From NCBI GenBank assembly GCA_947044405.1, contig CAMRHE010000017.1, positions 12,177,001-12,241,000 of the forward strand: a stretch of 64,000 bases of DNA. The letters run 5' to 3'. Position 1 is the stretch's first letter; every line of letters begins with the position of its first letter. Source of the stretch: Leptodactylus fallax. Lineage: Eukaryota > Chordata > Amphibia > Anura > Leptodactylidae. The position numbers and the translations under genes were made by a program. Under the pieces are notes generated by a model. It did no database searches. It was not told the DNA's origin and worked only from the letters and a program-made list of their open reading frames with translations. Positions 60,751 through 64,000 of the stretch are shown in pieces.

Positions 60751-62352
60751 CAGTGGGGAAAAAAAGTATTTAGTCAGCCACCAATTGTGCAAGTTCTCCC
60801 ACTTAAAAAGATGAGGCCGGCCTGTAATTGTCATCATAGGTAGACCTCAACTATGAGAGACAAAATGAGAAAACAAATCCAGAAAATCACATTGTCTGAT
60901 TTTTAAAGAATTTATTTGCAAATTATGGTGGAAAATAAGTATTTAGTCAATAACAAAAGTTCCTCTCAATACTTTGTTCTATCTCCTTTGTTGGCAATGA
61001 CAGAGGTGAAACGTTTTCTGTAAGTCCTCACAAGGTTGGCACACACTGTTGCTGGTATGTTGGCCCATTCCTCCATGCAGATCTCCTCTAGAGCAGGGAT
61101 GTTTTGGGGCTGTCGTTGGGCAACACGGACTTTCAACTCCCTCCAAAGGTTTTCTATGGGGTTGAGATCTGGAGACTGGCTAGGCCACTCCAGGACCTTG
61201 AAATGTTTCTTATGAAGCCGCTCCTTCGTTGACCTGGCGGTGTGCTTGGGATCATTGTCATGCTGAAAGACCCAGCCACGTTTCATCTTCAATGCCCTTG
61301 CTGATGGAAGGAGATTTGCACTCAAAATCTCACGATACATGGCCCCATTCATTCTTTCATGTACACGGGTCAGTCGTCCTGGTCCCTTTGCAGAGAAACA
61401 GCCCCAAAGCATGATGTTGCCCCCCCCCCATGCTTCACAGTAGGTATGGTGTTCTTTGGATGCAACTCAGCATTCACTCTCCTCCAAACACCACGAGTTG
61501 TGTTTCTACCAAACAGTTCTACTTTGGTTTCATCTGACCATATGACATTCTCCCAATACTCTTCTGGAACATCCAAATGCTCTCTAGCAAACTTCAGACG
61601 GGCCCGGATATGTACTGGCTTAAGCAGGGGGACACGTCTGGCACTGCAGGATCTGAGTCCCTGGCGGCGTAGTGTGTTACTGACGGTAGCCTTTGTTACG
61701 TTAGTCCCAGCTTTCTGCAGGTCAGTCACTAGGTCCCCCCGTGTGGTTCTGGGATTTTTGCTCACCGTTCTTGTGATCATTTTGACCCCACGGGGTGAGA
61801 TCTTGCGTGGAGCCCCTGATGGAGGGAGATTATCAGTGGTCTTGTATGTCTTCCATTTTCTAATTATTGCTCCCACAGGTGATTTCTTCCCACCAAGCTG
61901 CTTGCCTATTGCAGATTCAGTCTTCCCAGCCTGGTGCAGGGCTACCATTTTGTTTCTGGTCCTTCCACAGCTCTTTGGTCTTCACCATAGTGGAGTTTGG
62001 AGTGTGACTGTTTGAGGTTGTGGACAGGTGTCTTTTATACTGATAACAATGTCACACAGGAGCCATTACTACAGGTAATGAGTGGAGGACAGAGGAGCCT
62101 CTTAAAGAAGAAGTTACAGGTCTGTGAGAGCCAGAAATCTTGCTTGTTTGTAGGTGACCAAATACTTATTTTCCACCATAATTTGCAAATAAATTCTTTA
62201 AAAATCAGACAATGTGATTTTCTGGATTTGTTTTCTCATTTTGTCTCTCATAGTTGAGGTCTACCTATGATGACAATTACAGGCCGGCCTCATCTTTTTA
62301 AGTGGGAGAACTTGCACAATTGGTGGCTGACTAAATACTTTTTCCCCCACTG
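60751..62352 (-). mobile_element. Nearly complete Tc1-like transposon, Passport type, 1602 bp
   Basis: The element starts CAGTGGGGAAAAAAAGTATT and ends with the complement, flanked by TA (60749-60750 and 62353-62354), the Tc1/mariner target duplication. The TIRs (60751-60949 and 62155-62352) are about 199 bp long and almost identical by eye, so insertion is recent. It lies within a GATA/ATAG microsatellite. The ends and transposase resemble the Passport-type Tc1 elements known from fish. That similarity is recognised from memory and should be confirmed by search. Confidence 0.95.
60966..61988 (-). pseudogene. Tc1-like transposase, two frameshifts, catalytic triad retained
   Basis: The start codon is at 61988 (MVKTKELWKD). 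About 2 bases are missing near 61955 compared with the family, which shifts the frame. The main frame then runs 61948 to about 61430 with a paired-type helix-turn-helix region (SAIGKQLGGK; GDLVTDLQKA, NVTKATVSNTL) and the first catalytic Asp in IWSDETKVELFG. A run of ten C at 61420-61429 shifts the frame again; the C-terminal part (61412-60966) has the second Asp in [11 protein letters not shown] and Glu in LNPIENLW, 34 residues apart (DD34E). As it stands no full-length enzyme can be made. Confidence 0.93.
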
Positions 62353-62426
62353 TAGATAGATAGACAGCTGAATTGAAGTATAGTAGATGCACCCATAAAT
62401 CTTTTTATTATCTATCTCCAATATCT

Positions 62427-62434
62427 CCAATGAC

Positions 62435-62467
<33 letters not shown>

Positions 62468-62470
62468 CCA
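62427..62470. repeat. (ATCT)n microsatellite, short
   Basis: About nine tetramers downstream of the Tc1 element; probably part of the same GATA/ATCT-rich neighbourhood. Confidence 0.85.
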
Positions 62471-62666
62471 ATAGATTAAGAGAGTACCTTTAATTATTCT
62501 ACCTATTAATATATATCTATTCACTATGAGTTATGTTGCTGTGGTTTTTAAGTGAATAAAGTAGAGTTGTTTTATTGCTATTGGAATGATAGTCCGTGGT
62601 CTGGGACATGCATCCTTTTCCAATACCAGTGTGGTCTTTGTTTGGACATTTGTTATCTATCTATCT

Positions 62667-62851
62667 AGAAAAGCAAAACAGCAGCCCTCCAAACTGGCAA
62701 AAATCAGCGAATCTCTTTATTCCAGTGCAATGTTTCAGTCCATATGTGAAACTTTGTTTGAAAAAGGTTCACATATGGACCGAAACATTGCATTGGAATA
62801 AAGAGATTCGCTGATTTTTGCCAGTTTGGAGGGCTGCTGTTTTGCTTCTCT
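62667..62851. repeat. Near-perfect palindrome, 84-bp arms, 17-bp loop
   Basis: The left arm AGAAAAGCAAAACAGCAGCC ... CATATGTGAA (62667-62750) is the reverse complement of the right arm TTCACATATGGACCGAAACA ... TTTGCTTCTCT (62768-62851) with only a few mismatches. The loop is ACTTTGTTTGAAAAAGG. No open frame is meaningful here. It could be a foldback transposon or a recent inverted duplication. Confidence 0.9.
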
Positions 62852-62964
62852 ATTAATGGAGGGGATATGCCAATCTTCTAGGATTTGCACCCACTGACCT
62901 CTGAAAGGTTGTATACTCTCTTGTGCTGCCTTGGATATTTTTTCAAAATATCTGTCTAACTATC

Positions 62965-62981
62965 TAATTCTGTTCACCAGG

Positions 62982-63027
<46 letters not shown>

Positions 63028-63042
63028 ATTCTGTTCACCAGG

Positions 63043-63092
<50 letters not shown>

Positions 63093-63167
63093 AATCATTC
63101 TGTTCACTAGGATTATCTATCTATTTATTTATCAACTATCTATCTATCAATCATTCTGTTCACTAGG

Positions 63168-63214
<47 letters not shown>

Positions 63215-63215
63215 C
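62965..63215. repeat. (ATCT)n blocks with a repeated ATTCTGTTCACCAGGATT spacer
   Basis: The spacer ATTCTGTTCACCAGGATT (or CACTAGG) occurs four times, at about 62967, 63028, 63098 and 63151, each followed by an ATCT run of different length. Block duplication and slippage both contributed. Confidence 0.93.
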
Positions 63216-64000
63216 TTGTCTATCATACATTAGCAGTGAATGATTTTCAGTACCACATGTGCTCATCTAGCGCTGACTTGGTGCACTCCCTGCCCAGTCT
63301 AGCAGTCATTCCCTGCGCTGCCTGCACAACAATCAGGGTCATTTATCGTCATTATTAAAACAGGAGAAAAACTTCTTGTAAATGTTTTTCTAAATCCTGG
63401 GTATTATTGAGTAATGTGTGAGCTCAGGTCCTAAATCCCACAAGTCAGTAACATAACAGCGTGTTCACATCACTCAATCAATATCTCCTTAAATCCTTTC
63501 AGTCGGGTTCAGAGAAATTTGCTTTAATCTACTGTACACACTTCCTAGGTGTTTTGCTTTGGGGGTAGGATCGTGAGATTCGCAAGTTTTGGCTTTCTCT
63601 TAAATTTATTTCTATGATATGGAAACATTACTAGCCTAAAGAGGTGACGCCCTAATGTCACTGATCCCCGGCCCACAGGATAGGTGGTAAGTGTGTGATC
63701 TCTGGGGGCCCCACTACTTGTGAAGACCCCCACCAATCACAATAACAGGAGTCCTTTGACACCCCTGTCACACATGCACACCACTACTCTTCAATCCATT
63801 TCAGTACGTGACAGCTCAAAAAATCGGAAACCACCCATCCGAGCTCATATGAAGGCCCGCAAGGATCTATCGAGAGCAATGGGACTTGGATTTGGCGCAA
63901 TTTTCATGCAGCATTCCATGTAGATCCTAAAATCTACTCAAAATTTCCTCCATGTAAACATATCCTAAAGCCTTATTCACATGACGCATGATGGCCTTTT
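63216..64000. other. No recognised feature
   Basis: Complex sequence with no gene or repeat family that I can support. Confidence 0.35.

Noticed and set aside
61359..62015. 218-residue plus-strand frame
   Set aside because: Antisense shadow of the Tc1 transposase on the minus strand.

Overview
This window looks like repeat-rich vertebrate nuclear DNA, most probably from an anuran amphibian. The reasons are families seen directly here: miniature elements with T2-type ends (TTAAAGGGG, TTAA target, as described in Xenopus), many other small inverted-repeat elements, Tc1-like transposons, long (ATCT)n microsatellites, and several minisatellites. There is no dense gene content, no operon and no prokaryotic signal. 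The species cannot be named from the sequence alone.

Layout. 0-14 kb: a 27-bp minisatellite, an ATCT block, a clean 25-copy array of a 97-bp unit (2.6-5.0 kb), diverged ~260-bp duplications (6-7.3 kb), a 29-bp minisatellite (8.6-9.2 kb), a scrambled Tc1 relic, a second decayed array of the same 97-bp unit (9.9-10.8 kb), and a ~180-240-bp degenerate tandem array (12-13.8 kb) with two elements nested in it. 14-27 kb: scattered miniature elements, a pentanucleotide array (17.4-17.9 kb), a 604-bp hAT-like element, T2-like elements, a second Tc1 family, a 31-bp minisatellite (24.1-25.0 kb), and an element with terminal inverted repeats (TIRs) whose interior is a 175-190-bp tandem repeat (25.5-26.7 kb). 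27.4-37.2 kb: a ~9.4-kb array of about 149 copies of a 63-bp unit, enclosed by ~170-bp inverted repeats. It appears to be a satellite grown inside a miniature transposon. 37.2-38.0 kb: a decayed 40-50-bp minisatellite.

38-64 kb: compound ATCT microsatellites, then the only region that looks like part of a host gene. This is a possible non-coding first exon ending in a strong donor at 40604 and a small exon at 43446-43566 encoding a signal-peptide-like N-terminus that ends in phase 1. The rest holds more miniature elements, a 440-bp tandem duplication (58.1-59.0 kb), a nearly complete young Tc1 transposon of the Passport type (60751-62352) with two frameshifts but all three catalytic residues, and an 84-bp-arm palindrome.

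The most interesting theme is tandem repeats arising inside small inverted-repeat transposons: two clear cases in this window, with the internal structure of the 63-bp array pointing to how it started. Long open reading frames in the 63-bp, 97-bp and ATCT arrays are by-products of repeat length and are not called as genes.
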